From: a virus
Virus record (IMG/VR): IMGVR_UViG_3300034159_000029
Coordinates: 1-40,826 of that record
DNA: 40,826 nt
Strand: one strand, 5' to 3'
Below, piece by piece: positions 13,761 through 22,086 of this stretch. The position numbers and the translations under genes are program-made. The notes below the pieces were generated by a model, which saw only the letters and a program-made list of their open reading frames with translations, did no database searches and had not been told where the DNA came from. Each line of letters starts with the position of its first letter. The first letter of the stretch is position 1.

Positions 13761-14644
13761 AATGGTTTGAGCACGACACTAACGCATCAAACGACAAGAA
13801 AATTAAACACCTAATCATGCGACATGGAGCGGTTGGTTATGCGGTTTATTTTCATTGTTTGGAGCTTATAGCGGGCGACGTATGCGAAAATAATATAACA
13901 TTTGAACTCGAACACGATAGTATAATCATAGCCGACGACCTAAAAATCAATGGAGATGGGAAACTTTCCGGTTGCGATACGGTGCAGCAAATCATGATGA
14001 CATGCATAGAATTGAACCTTTTTCAGACAGCTGGTGGTCGAGTCTTCTGTTTTACCATGGCTAAGCGTGTCAACAAGTCTCAAATCAAAAACCCAAGACT
14101 TAGAGCAGTTCAGGATCAAATACGCTCTGGAAAACTCCAATCTCTAATGGACGAGTCGGAAAAACTCCATTTTTCACTGAAAATCACTGAAAATCAAGGA
14201 AAAGTGCTGGTACCAGACCAGACCAGACCAGACCAGACAATAAAAGAAAATGCTATGTCCATTAATTTTTCACCGGATCTTGAAATCACCGAAGATGATT
14301 TTATGCCAGAACCAACAAAACGATTCAAAAAGCCCACCCTTTCCGAAGTGATTACCTACTGCCAAGAACGCCAGAACAAAGTCAATCCTCAAAAGTGGTT
14401 TGCCCATTACGAATCGAATGGGTACAGGATAGGAAAAACTAAAATGGTTGACTGGAAAAAATCCATTCAATACTGGGAACTTTCAGAATTTGACATCAAA
14501 GACAAACCATCAACGAAACAAACATCAAAGAGAATATGCAGGGCTTGCGGTTCGGATATTCCAGGGACTATGGGATCATGCCCTGATTGTGGCCAAGATG
14601 CATTTGCACCAATGGAGGAAACCGATGCAACGGGAACTTACTAA
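13757..14644 (+). CDS. DUF4373-type replisome organizer / helicase loader
   Basis: A 295-residue protein. Residues 1 to about 100 match the Lin1244/Lin1753 N-terminal (DUF4373) domain: KWFEHDTNASNDKKIKHLI, YAVYFHCLELIAGDV, ITFELEHD. A repeat-encoded linker (PDQTRPDQT, about 154-162) follows, then WFAHYESNGYRIGKTKMVDW typical of the family's C-terminal part, and a zinc ribbon (CRACG...CPDCG, about 264-279). Family members sit next to DnaB and are thought to bind the origin and load the helicase. The nucleotide repeats inside the gene may be the origin itself. Overlaps dnaB by 20 bp. Confidence 0.8.
   Translation: MKWFEHDTNASNDKKIKHLIMRHGAVGYAVYFHCLELIAGDVCENNITFELEHDSIIIADDLKINGDGKLSGCDTVQQIMMTCIELNLFQTAGGRVFCFTMAKRVNKSQIKNPRLRAVQDQIRSGKLQSLMDESEKLHFSLKITENQGKVLVPDQTRPDQTIKENAMSINFSPDLEITEDDFMPEPTKRFKKPTLSEVITYCQERQNKVNPQKWFAHYESNGYRIGKTKMVDWKKSIQYWELSEFDIKDKPSTKQTSKRICRACGSDIPGTMGSCPDCGQDAFAPMEETDATGTY
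14174..14237 (+). repeat. tandem repeats in the replisome-organizer gene (possible origin iterons)
   Basis: Two adjacent copies of TCACTGAAAA (14174-14193) are followed by five perfect tandem copies of CCAGA (14213-14237). The pentamer is not a multiple of three, so gain or loss of one unit would shift the reading frame. Placement inside the initiator gene mirrors the origin inside lambda gene O. Confidence 0.7.
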
Positions 14645-16028
14645 CCAGGAGTGGGAAGAGGCTTTGATTGGCTCTCTGCTTCTCGACAATACGGTATCAG
14701 AACGAATCAGTCTAACTGAAGATTGCGTAACCACTGAGCATCGACGCTTTGTATACCTGACAACCTTGCGAATGATTCGATCAGGAAAACAGGCTAATAT
14801 TTTAACTGTACTCGACGAATGCCGATCATTGATAGCAAACCATCCGCCGGCAATGTGGCATGATTATATTACTGGTTCTTGGCTTTCAGAAATTACCGCA
14901 AGTTTCCCCAGTGGAAGCAATGCTGGATTCTATGCTGAAAAATTAACAGAACTTTCACGACTAAGAAAACTTCACGGAATTTCACGGCTCATCGATGAAT
15001 CGATTTACGATATGAGCATATCGGCTGATTCTTTGATGGTAAGGGTAGAAGCCGCGTTGACCGAAATAGCGTTAAATAAAACAACCGGGTATCAAAAAAT
15101 CAGCGAAGTATTGCCACCGACCATTAACGCCATTGAAGAAGCATTCAAGACAAGGGGAACCCTACAAGGCATATCATCAGGATTCCAAGGTCTTGACCGA
15201 TTGACTGGGGGATTCCAACGCCAGGAAGTTACCATCATAGGCGCACGACCAGGAGCAGGAAAAACAAGCATCGCTCTAAACATGGCCGAGGCAGCCTTCA
15301 TAGCTGGAAAAAAAGTTGGGATGTATTCATGCGAAATGCATAGCCAGTTACTTTGTAAGCGCCTGATTAGTGCAATGGCCAGAATCGATGCGCGTAAACT
15401 TTCAAGCGGATTTCTGACTGACAGAGATTTTACCGAAATGTCAGACACATTTGGATTTCTTCATGCGGCTGGATTCTGGATTGACGATACCCCAAATATT
15501 AACTGGCGCGATTTGGTAAGCGGGGCCAAGAAAATGCGCCGAGTCGAGGGGATCGAGCTGTTAATCGTTGACTACCTTGGATTGATATCTAACACAGAAA
15601 ACAGCCGAATGATGCGGCACGATCAAGTAGCATTCCTTTCGAAAGGACTCAAGGCCCTATCCAGAGAGCTTGATATCCCGATTGTGGTACTTTCACAGTT
15701 GAGCCGGGAAGCCCACGGACTACGCCCAAACCTCGCACAACTCCGGGAGTCGGGATCTGTTGAACAGGACGCCGACGTGGTAATCCTGCTTTGGAACCAA
15801 GGATGGGCCGACGATGCCCACGAAATGCTTAATGTTACCATGATTGTTGAAAAGAACCGTAACGGGGCCACTGGAGACGTCGCCATGGCATTCAAGCCAG
15901 CAATAACCAGATTCAGGGAGTCAGAATACCACAGCAACCAAGTTAAAACCTACGAGAAGGCACCAAGGATGGATTCAAAGCCTAAAAGTGGTACCGCAAG
16001 TCAAAATAGCGATGAAGAGTTGTTCTAA
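14625..16028 (+). CDS. dnaB: replicative DNA helicase, DnaB family
   Basis: A 467-residue DnaB-type hexameric helicase. The N-terminal domain (1 to about 120) has the DnaB helical pattern; the RecA-like core follows with GISSGFQGLDRLTGG, Walker A GARPGAGKTS (206-215), SCEM (235-238), Walker B IVDY (314-317), the SQLSR motif (about 351) and LRESGSVEQDADVV (about 368-381). It would unwind the fork 5' to 3'. ATG 14625 has GGAGGA 6 nt upstream; an earlier in-frame start at 14448 lies inside the organizer gene. No phage polymerase or primase is seen, so host enzymes are probably recruited. Confidence 0.92.
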   Translation: MQRELTNQEWEEALIGSLLLDNTVSERISLTEDCVTTEHRRFVYLTTLRMIRSGKQANILTVLDECRSLIANHPPAMWHDYITGSWLSEITASFPSGSNAGFYAEKLTELSRLRKLHGISRLIDESIYDMSISADSLMVRVEAALTEIALNKTTGYQKISEVLPPTINAIEEAFKTRGTLQGISSGFQGLDRLTGGFQRQEVTIIGARPGAGKTSIALNMAEAAFIAGKKVGMYSCEMHSQLLCKRLISAMARIDARKLSSGFLTDRDFTEMSDTFGFLHAAGFWIDDTPNINWRDLVSGAKKMRRVEGIELLIVDYLGLISNTENSRMMRHDQVAFLSKGLKALSRELDIPIVVLSQLSREAHGLRPNLAQLRESGSVEQDADVVILLWNQGWADDAHEMLNVTMIVEKNRNGATGDVAMAFKPAITRFRESEYHSNQVKTYEKAPRMDSKPKSGTASQNSDEELF

Positions 16029-16068
16029 TCGAATCCTCAAGCCTTGGAAACTTCCGGTTTTCGGGCAT

Positions 16069-16097
16069 TCGACAGAATCAAAAAAAAGGGGTACAGT
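16069..16097 (+). promoter_or_regulatory. possible late promoter before the terminase genes
   Basis: TCGACA (16069-16074), 17 nt, TACAGT (16092-16097) lies in the 75-nt gap between dnaB and terS. The expected start falls at or next to ATG 16104, so the transcript would be nearly leaderless; this lowers confidence. Confidence 0.3.
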
Positions 16098-16103
16098 TAC
16101 GGA

Positions 16104-16625
16104 ATGGCTAAAAAAGGACAGTTGACACTAAAGCAAAAACTCTTCGTCGAGTATTATACTTCTAACGGTTTCAACGCCACGAAGGCCGCAAGGGATGCCG
16201 GGTACGCTGAAAAATCGGCGCAAATTATCGGATTTGAGAACCTAACGAAACCAATTATAGCCGAAGCAATAAAGAAAGCCTGTGATGCAATAATGACCGA
16301 CGTCGAAAAATTAAAGGTAAAATGGCTAAAAGAGGTCAATGCTATTGCTTTTTCCGACTTCCGAAAGGTGGCAAAGTTTAACGGAAAAGGCGTTGAATTA
16401 GAAGACTCTGATGTAATGGACGACGACACAGCGCGGGCTATTGAATCAATAGAGTCAATAACTGCTTACGATAAACAAGGTAACGAAATTGTAACCAAAA
16501 AGGTTAAGCTTTATTCCAAGACAAAAGGGCTTGATACACTGGGTAAATTCCTTGGTATCTTGAAAGAGGAACAAGCGGCCGGCGTTACTATTATTATTAA
16601 TGGCGATGAGGCAAAACTGGGGTGA
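16104..16625 (+). CDS. terminase small subunit
   Basis: A 173-residue TerS of the Terminase_2 type: LTLKQKLFVEYYTSNGFNAT, KAARDAGYAEKSA and the following helix form the N-terminal DNA-binding HTH domain that recognises the packaging site. The rest holds a coiled part (KLKVKWLKEVNAIAFSD) and a strand-rich C-terminus (GVTIIINGDE) that may contact the large subunit. ATG 16104 begins the conserved part; an upstream ATG at 16044 would add 20 residues without family resemblance. Confidence 0.85.
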   Translation: MAKKGQLTLKQKLFVEYYTSNGFNATKAARDAGYAEKSAQIIGFENLTKPIIAEAIKKACDAIMTDVEKLKVKWLKEVNAIAFSDFRKVAKFNGKGVELEDSDVMDDDTARAIESIESITAYDKQGNEIVTKKVKLYSKTKGLDTLGKFLGILKEEQAAGVTIIINGDEAKLG

Positions 16626-16629
16626 AGTT

Positions 16630-16824
16630 ATGAAATATACAGTAGAAGAAGCGAAAAGGGTTTGCCTTGATTTTTTCTATACTTCGGTTAATATTATTAA
16701 TCCAACGGAAGTTAAAGAATATATTTATAATATTGGTTCGGCATTAATTAAAACACGCCTTGAACTTGAACAGGCCAATCTGGAAATAGAACGCTTGCGC
16801 AATTGCTTAAAGGAACCCGATTGA
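16630..16824 (+). CDS. hypothetical protein between TerS and TerL (64 aa)
   Basis: A helical protein with a leucine-rich, coiled-coil-like C-terminus (TRLELEQANLEIERLRNCL). GGGGTGA lies 7 nt before ATG 16630. Its TGA overlaps the TTG start of terL. A role in packaging is suggested only by position. Confidence 0.55.
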   Translation: MKYTVEEAKRVCLDFFYTSVNIINPTEVKEYIYNIGSALIKTRLELEQANLEIERLRNCLKEPD

Positions 16825-18086
16825 TTTCGGAATTCAGGCTTGAGCCAAAACAGATAGAACAGCAAAAGCTTATTGTCGAAAATCAATTCGTATTGGCCGA
16901 AGGCGGTAGCCGAAGCGGTAAGACGTTTGGCTTCACGAATGCAGTGTTCATACGGTCATGCTTGAAACCGTCGGACCACCTTATATGCCGCCTTCGGTTT
17001 GCTCACGTCAAGCGTGCAGTATGCTACCAGACCATGCCGCGCCTTTTGCGGGCGCGTGGGATACCACCTAATGCAATCACCCTTAATAAAACAGATTGGT
17101 TCTATGAGTTGCCAAACGGTTCCAAAATTTGGATTGCTGGACTGGACGAAGGCCCGCGCCTGGAAAAAGTATTAGGAAATGACTTCGCAACGATTTACAT
17201 TAATGAGGCTTCCGAAGTCGCTTATGAATCTTTCGATATACTCTTAAGCCGATTACTTCCCCCGCCTGGCCTACGCGGTAAAATGTTTATTGACTATAAC
17301 CCGCCAAGCAGGAATCACTGGGGATGCAAGGTTTTTCATGATCGAGTTTTCCCCGATGGTACGCCGGTTCCTGATGATGACTTTGCCTACATCCAAATGA
17401 ATCCAGAACACAATAGCCACCTACCTCCCGAGTACTTCAAAACCCTTAGTATGATGAGCTTGGCCAAGCAAAAACGCTTTAGGTTTGGCGAGTACTCCGA
17501 CGATCAAGGAACGTTATGGAAGCGCGAATACTTCAAGCGGTCAACCGATATAGAAAACCTTATACGGATCGTAGTAGGTGTTGACCCGTCCGGAACGGTC
17601 GAAGGCGACGAAATTGGAATCATCGTTGCCGCCATGACTGGGCTTGTTGATTCAAACGGCCTTGAACTTTTTATAGTCTTGGATGATTATTCACTACACG
17701 GAACACCCCGAGAATGGGCTAACGCTGTAAATGAAGCCTATACAAAATGGGGCGCTGACCTGGTAGTGGCAGAAAAGAACTTCGGCGGTGATATGGTCGA
17801 GGATGTAATCAAACGGAACCATCGAAATATGAACGTGAAACTGATTACCTCCAGCCGGTCAAAGGTAGTACGTGCAGAGCCAATATCAGCCCTTTACGAA
17901 ACTGGCAGGGTGGCCCATTATATACAAGCAGGACCAGCGGGAACCATGAACCCATTTCAAACGCTGGAAGATGAGCTTTGCCAGTATGAGCCGGGGAAGT
18001 CTAAAAGCCCGAACCGGCTTGATGCCTTGGTTTTTACCTTGTCTGAATTGTCGGGCGATGGGCCAAGTATGTTTGACGTTTTTTAA
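16821..18086 (+). CDS. terminase large subunit (TTG start)
   Basis: A 421-residue packaging motor. TTG 16821 has AAAGGA 6 nt upstream and overlaps the previous TGA; no ATG is available near. Walker A GGSRSGKT (28-35), Walker B YINEASE (about 126-132), and the RNase H-like nuclease acidic residues in VGVDPSG (about 253-259), the KNFGGD region and NRLDALVF near the C-terminus are visible. It would translocate DNA into proheads and cut concatemers. The ends of the contig suggest permuted or circular DNA, but the packaging mode cannot be fixed from this protein alone. Confidence 0.92.
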   Translation: MISEFRLEPKQIEQQKLIVENQFVLAEGGSRSGKTFGFTNAVFIRSCLKPSDHLICRLRFAHVKRAVCYQTMPRLLRARGIPPNAITLNKTDWFYELPNGSKIWIAGLDEGPRLEKVLGNDFATIYINEASEVAYESFDILLSRLLPPPGLRGKMFIDYNPPSRNHWGCKVFHDRVFPDGTPVPDDDFAYIQMNPEHNSHLPPEYFKTLSMMSLAKQKRFRFGEYSDDQGTLWKREYFKRSTDIENLIRIVVGVDPSGTVEGDEIGIIVAAMTGLVDSNGLELFIVLDDYSLHGTPREWANAVNEAYTKWGADLVVAEKNFGGDMVEDVIKRNHRNMNVKLITSSRSKVVRAEPISALYETGRVAHYIQAGPAGTMNPFQTLEDELCQYEPGKSKSPNRLDALVFTLSELSGDGPSMFDVF

Positions 18087-18098
18087 GGAGATTTAGCT

Positions 18099-19481
18099 AT
18101 GTCCAGACGCCACCCTGTCCCAAAACAACGCTTTACAAATGGTTTAGGGGATCTAGTTACTATGGTATCAGCCGGATCATTACTGACTGGCGGCAGTCAA
18201 TTGTCGGCATACAATACAATGGCACATTCAAATAATTACAGCTTAATAACCCTTAATCGTATTGTGTTGACTTACCTTTTCACATCCAATGGATTATTTC
18301 AGACCGCTTTACAACTTCCAATACAGGATGCAATAAGCCGTGGTGTAGAGTTGGAAAGTAACGAGCTAAGCGCTTCCGACATTGACACGGTATTGGAATT
18401 CTGGGACGACGAGGGAATCTGGGATACGATTCTGCACGCCGCCACCTGGTCAAGGCTTTACGGAGGCGGGGGTGTTCTGATAAATACAAACCAAGATCCC
18501 GAGACCCCGCTAAGACTTCGGGGAATTGGCCGTTCCCCCCTTGAGTTATACGATATCGAGCGTTGGCAGTTAGATTCTAATTTTCCCTATACCGAAGAAT
18601 TCCAAATAGACCAGCGGTCGAGTGAATTCATGTACCTACTCGGTAAAAAGATTCACGAAAGCCGATTTATCCTAATGAAGGGTAAGCGGGCGCCTTCTTA
18701 TGTTCGTCGGCAGTTGAGAGGATGGGGAATGTCAGAAGGCGAAAAGATGATTCGTGAGCTTAATATATACCTTAAGACTCAAGACGTTTTATACGAAATA
18801 CTCGATGAGTCTAAAATCGATGTTTACCACATAAAGGGCCTTGCTCAAAAACTCATGACTGCCCAAGGTACCGCCCAGGTTGCCGCCCGCGTGCAGGCAG
18901 CTAATGAAATTAAAAACTATGTAAATGCCTTAATGCTTGATAGTGAAGAAAACTTTGAACAGAAAACCATGGCATTTACTGGGCTTGCTGAAGTATCCAG
19001 GGAAAACCGGATAGGCGTAGCTGCTGCCCTTCGTATGCCTGTAACCAAGCTTTTTGGAATGTCCGCCGCTGGATTCAATTCCGGAGAAGATGATCTTGAG
19101 TCATACAATCAAATGGTCGAGTCTGAAATTCGTCGCCCCCTTAATCGTATGGTTAAGGCAATGTTTGATTTAAGCTTTGCTTACCTGTTTGACTATGTAC
19201 CAAAGTTCCGCTTCCGCTGGCCAACTATGCGCGTACTTACTGAAGTCGAACACCAAGAAGTTTTGGACAAAGAAACTAACCGACTGCTATCGTTTTACGA
19301 TCGTGGGCTTATTGGTACTAAGGCAGTAGAGGAACAAGCAAAGAAGGCTGGAATATTTACCCACGATATGAACATGGTCCAGAACCCGGTACCTCCGAAT
19401 GGACCCAGTACGGTTGCGCCGTTTGCCACACCAGCGCCAGCGGTTACGAATTCCAAGGGTAAAGGTAAGCCGCGCAAGTGA
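18099..19481 (+). CDS. portal protein (DUF1073 family)
   Basis: A 460-residue portal of the DUF1073/phage_portal type. Diagnostic stretches are the N-terminal YSLITLNRIVLTYLFTSNG, WSRLYGGGGVLI, and RMPVTKLFGMSAAGFNSGED followed by DLESYNQMVE. It forms the dodecameric vertex for DNA entry and tail joining. GGAG lies 11 nt before ATG 18099. The C-terminal 30 residues are Pro/Ala-rich and end in GKGKPRK, probably disordered. Overlaps the next gene at GTGA. Confidence 0.9.
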   Translation: MSRRHPVPKQRFTNGLGDLVTMVSAGSLLTGGSQLSAYNTMAHSNNYSLITLNRIVLTYLFTSNGLFQTALQLPIQDAISRGVELESNELSASDIDTVLEFWDDEGIWDTILHAATWSRLYGGGGVLINTNQDPETPLRLRGIGRSPLELYDIERWQLDSNFPYTEEFQIDQRSSEFMYLLGKKIHESRFILMKGKRAPSYVRRQLRGWGMSEGEKMIRELNIYLKTQDVLYEILDESKIDVYHIKGLAQKLMTAQGTAQVAARVQAANEIKNYVNALMLDSEENFEQKTMAFTGLAEVSRENRIGVAAALRMPVTKLFGMSAAGFNSGEDDLESYNQMVESEIRRPLNRMVKAMFDLSFAYLFDYVPKFRFRWPTMRVLTEVEHQEVLDKETNRLLSFYDRGLIGTKAVEEQAKKAGIFTHDMNMVQNPVPPNGPSTVAPFATPAPAVTNSKGKGKPRK

Positions 19482-20434
19482 TTATTCTTAAAGAATCGTA
19501 TTGGCAACCAATACAATCTGAGATTCAAAACTTTCTTTGGCTACAATTCTTTGACCCTATTTTCGATATCCTGGACATTAAAAAACCTTTTCAGAACTCA
19601 GGGACGCCTTCAAGTTATCTACAGTCAGCAATCAAAGAGGGCCGGATAAACTACCAAAACGGCGTATTCTCGGGAGTATACGATATCCGGTCAGTCAAGG
19701 AACTTTCCGAATTTGCCGTTTTTGATAAGCGATCCCACACGTGGGTAGGCATGCCACCCCCAGAAATTGCCGCAACCGCTGCCCGAGTCAAGTTTGAAGC
19801 CAAGGCAATAAATGACAAAATAAGTGGCTTGCTGCCAAAGTTTCAAGCCAATTTTGACCGAGTAATCAAAACGCTTGGATTCCCGATCTGGCCGGTGATT
19901 AACTCAATAACTGGTGACTTGCAGAATTCCCTAAATGACATGGCGGTATTGCCTGAACTAACTCCCGATGCCTACAAAAAATTGATTGACTTCTACAATG
20001 ACCAGCAACGCCTTAACATTGTGAACTGGCAACCCGAGCAAATGACCAGGCTAAGGCAGGTTATAGAACAGAACGTAAAGAGCGGTTACAACCTGAAAGA
20101 GCTTGAAAACTTGATCAAGCAGGAGTGGGACGTTTCGGCAAATAAAGCCAAATTCCTGGCCCGTCAAGAAACTTCGCTTTTCGTTTCCCGGTTCCGCGAT
20201 GAGCGCTACCAATCTGCAGGCGTAGAAGAATATATTTGGTTTAGTTCAAACGATGCACGCTGCCGCGATGCAAACAAATACGGTGGGCCTTCACATGGAC
20301 CAGGCGGACCATTACACGGCAAGAAGTTTCGTTTTGACAGCCCACCGGCAAGCGGTACCCATGGGGAGCATCAAAACCCAGGCATTCCGTTTGGATGCCG
20401 TTGCATAGCTAAGCCAGTACTACCAAAGGCATAA
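19478..20434 (+). CDS. Mu F-like head morphogenesis protein (GTG start)
   Basis: A 318-residue minor head protein of the Phage_Mu_F/SPP1 gp7 type. The family signature is near the C-terminus: LARQETSLFVSRFRDERYQS, WFSSNDARCRD, LHGKKF and GIPFGCRCIAKP. The N-terminal 160 residues are probably helical and contact the portal. It starts at GTG 19478, overlapping the portal stop (GTGA). These proteins enter the head in few copies and may be ejected with DNA. Confidence 0.88.
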   Translation: MIILKESYWQPIQSEIQNFLWLQFFDPIFDILDIKKPFQNSGTPSSYLQSAIKEGRINYQNGVFSGVYDIRSVKELSEFAVFDKRSHTWVGMPPPEIAATAARVKFEAKAINDKISGLLPKFQANFDRVIKTLGFPIWPVINSITGDLQNSLNDMAVLPELTPDAYKKLIDFYNDQQRLNIVNWQPEQMTRLRQVIEQNVKSGYNLKELENLIKQEWDVSANKAKFLARQETSLFVSRFRDERYQSAGVEEYIWFSSNDARCRDANKYGGPSHGPGGPLHGKKFRFDSPPASGTHGEHQNPGIPFGCRCIAKPVLPKA

Positions 20435-20435
20435 C

Positions 20436-20465
20436 TTGACAGCAACCATAAAAATGGTTTTTACT
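20436..20465 (+). promoter_or_regulatory. weak terminator hairpin overlapping a possible promoter
   Basis: In the 69-nt gap before the protease gene, TTGACA (20436-20441) is followed after 18 nt by TTTACT (20460-20465). Within it AACCAT (20444-20449), AAAA, ATGGTT (20454-20459) forms a 6-bp A/T-rich hairpin running into five T. Either reading (partial termination or a secondary head-gene promoter) is possible. Confidence 0.3.
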
Positions 20466-20503
20466 TTAACCCTGAAAGATAGCCTTGGACATTAGGGGAT
20501 AAA

Positions 20504-21556
20504 ATGGGAATCGATCCAAAACGTTACCGCGCCCGCTTTATCGAGCCTGGGGTTATTTCCTATGATGACATAGGGATGGGCCTTGTCATGGTCGGGCGAA
20601 ACGCCCTTGACCGCATGCGTCCTTCCTTTGTCGGTATGCCTGTTTTTAATTTTGTTCACAAAGAAATTGAGGCCGACGAGGCTTTCGATTTCGAGAATGC
20701 GACAAAAGAAACGGCGGCAGTCGGAATCATATCGGGAGTAGGCACCGAGGACGATGGCTGGGACTGGGCCGACATGATGATCTGGGACGAAGAAACCCAG
20801 AAAAACATTGACGAGAAAGGCTTTACGGTTTCCTGCGCTTATGACACTTTGGAGTCTGGCCCACCCGGTAAACACAACGGAATTGAGTTTGACGAAGAAG
20901 TCCTGAACGGTAAATATGTTCATATGGCAATCGTAGACAACCCCCGATATGAAGGGAGTACAGTAGTACGAAACGCAAAACCCAAAGGAGATTTGACCAT
21001 GGGTGAAAAGACTAAAAAGAGTTGGTTTATCAGTCGTCGGAACTCTGAACCAACCGAAGAAGAAAAAAAGAACGCTGCCGCCGCTGAAGAAGCCAAGAAG
21101 GCCGAAGAAGCTAAGGAAAACGCCGAAGAAGGTTTGCAAGCCGACGAGGGCGCTTTTATGTTAATCGACGGCCAGAAAGTACCGCTGCAAGAATTGGTAG
21201 AATCCTATTTAGGCAAGCAGAACGCTGGCGGCGCAGGCATTGCACCAGAGGACGAAGTAACTTTGCCCGACGGTACCAAAGTCACTGGCGCTGATTTGCT
21301 GAAAGCCTACCAAGGAAACGGCGGCGCACAAGTAGAAAATTCCGAAGGCGAAGAAGTAGAAACCGAAGTCGCCAGCGGTGACAAAAAAATGAACTCGGCA
21401 GGCGAAAAGGAAAAACCAAACGCCAATTTCTTGGCCGTTAAGAAAAACGCCCAGCAAGCTGCCGAGGCAGTCGCCCCAAGTATTACAACCAAGGCCGACC
21501 GTTACGCCGCTGGTAAAGAGCGATACGGTTCTGCCGTCCCCGCAGGAGGTAAATAA
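20504..21556 (+). CDS. DUF2213 prohead protease fused to scaffold
   Basis: A 350-residue protein. Residues 1 to about 160 are the DUF2213 head-protease domain: GMPVFNFVHKEI, VGIISGV, GFTVSCAYD (the probable nucleophile is the Ser in this stretch) and YVHMAIVDNPRYEG. The rest is an acidic, Ala/Glu/Lys-rich coiled-coil region (about 180-215) and a low-complexity tail ending KADRYAAGKERYG, typical of a scaffold. The protease would cleave the scaffold and itself during maturation. AGGGGA lies 6 nt before ATG 20504. Confidence 0.8.
   Translation: MGIDPKRYRARFIEPGVISYDDIGMGLVMVGRNALDRMRPSFVGMPVFNFVHKEIEADEAFDFENATKETAAVGIISGVGTEDDGWDWADMMIWDEETQKNIDEKGFTVSCAYDTLESGPPGKHNGIEFDEEVLNGKYVHMAIVDNPRYEGSTVVRNAKPKGDLTMGEKTKKSWFISRRNSEPTEEEKKNAAAAEEAKKAEEAKENAEEGLQADEGAFMLIDGQKVPLQELVESYLGKQNAGGAGIAPEDEVTLPDGTKVTGADLLKAYQGNGGAQVENSEGEEVETEVASGDKKMNSAGEKEKPNANFLAVKKNAQQAAEAVAPSITTKADRYAAGKERYGSAVPAGGK
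20999..21556 (+). CDS. nested in-frame scaffold protein
   Basis: An in-frame ATG at 20999 within the protease-scaffold gene is preceded by AAAGGAG at an ideal 8-nt distance, right at the boundary between the DUF2213 domain and the acidic coiled-coil tail. It would yield a free scaffold of 185 residues (starting MGEKTKKSW). The arrangement is that of lambda C and Nu3, where the scaffold is made in excess from a nested start. Inferred from sequence, not shown. Confidence 0.6.
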   Translation: MGEKTKKSWFISRRNSEPTEEEKKNAAAAEEAKKAEEAKENAEEGLQADEGAFMLIDGQKVPLQELVESYLGKQNAGGAGIAPEDEVTLPDGTKVTGADLLKAYQGNGGAQVENSEGEEVETEVASGDKKMNSAGEKEKPNANFLAVKKNAQQAAEAVAPSITTKADRYAAGKERYGSAVPAGGK

Positions 21557-21558
21557 TT

Positions 21559-22086
21559 ATGGCATTCACTTCATACGCTGCCGGGGCTAACAACCCCAAT
21601 CAATTTAACATGTCGGCCATGCCCGGTAGTTTAGATTTGCAATCGAATCCTAACCCCGAAATCATGACCTGTCGCCTCAATCCCGGCTCGACCTATACCG
21701 ACGGTATTCCCGGTGCTATTCCCTTAAAACTGGTCGATCTTGGCTCAACCGATACCGACGGCGTGCCTGTCGTAGACGTTGCCGACGCCCTAACCGATCA
21801 AACCATCGGTGTTTCGGTTTTAAGTACCAAAATCGGCTTGACTCTGCCTGGTGACACTATCCAGGTAGCTTGCCAGGGTGCAATCGTGCGAATGCAGGCC
21901 AAGGCAGCAATCAATCGTGGTTTGCAAGTTATCACCGACGCCGCCGTCGGCGGTATGGTGCAAACTATCGTCGGTAAAACCGGTAAGGTTTTAGGCTTGA
22001 CCATGGACAAAGCCACGGCGTCAAACCAGATCATAAGGATTAAAATCCTGTGCGATGGTACCACCTTGCGGAGCGTATCGTCATGA
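21559..22086 (+). CDS. capsid cement/decoration protein (Gp24-like)
   Basis: A 175-residue beta-rich protein. The region NPEIMTCRLNPGSTYTDGIP, GVPVVDVAD and TDQTIGVSV is the usual layout of structural cement proteins found between the DUF2213 protease and the DUF2184 capsid gene. It would bind the expanded capsid surface and stabilise it. AGGAGG lies 11 nt before ATG 21559. Overlaps the capsid gene by ATGA. Confidence 0.7.
   Translation: MAFTSYAAGANNPNQFNMSAMPGSLDLQSNPNPEIMTCRLNPGSTYTDGIPGAIPLKLVDLGSTDTDGVPVVDVADALTDQTIGVSVLSTKIGLTLPGDTIQVACQGAIVRMQAKAAINRGLQVITDAAVGGMVQTIVGKTGKVLGLTMDKATASNQIIRIKILCDGTTLRSVSS

Noticed and set aside
16044-16103. Upstream start of the small terminase
   Set aside because: The extra 20 residues show no family resemblance and cover the promoter-like sequence.
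20492-21139. 215-codon minus-strand frame opposite the protease gene
   Set aside because: Phe/Val-rich shadow of a Glu/Lys-rich plus-strand gene; no ribosome site or neighbours on that strand.
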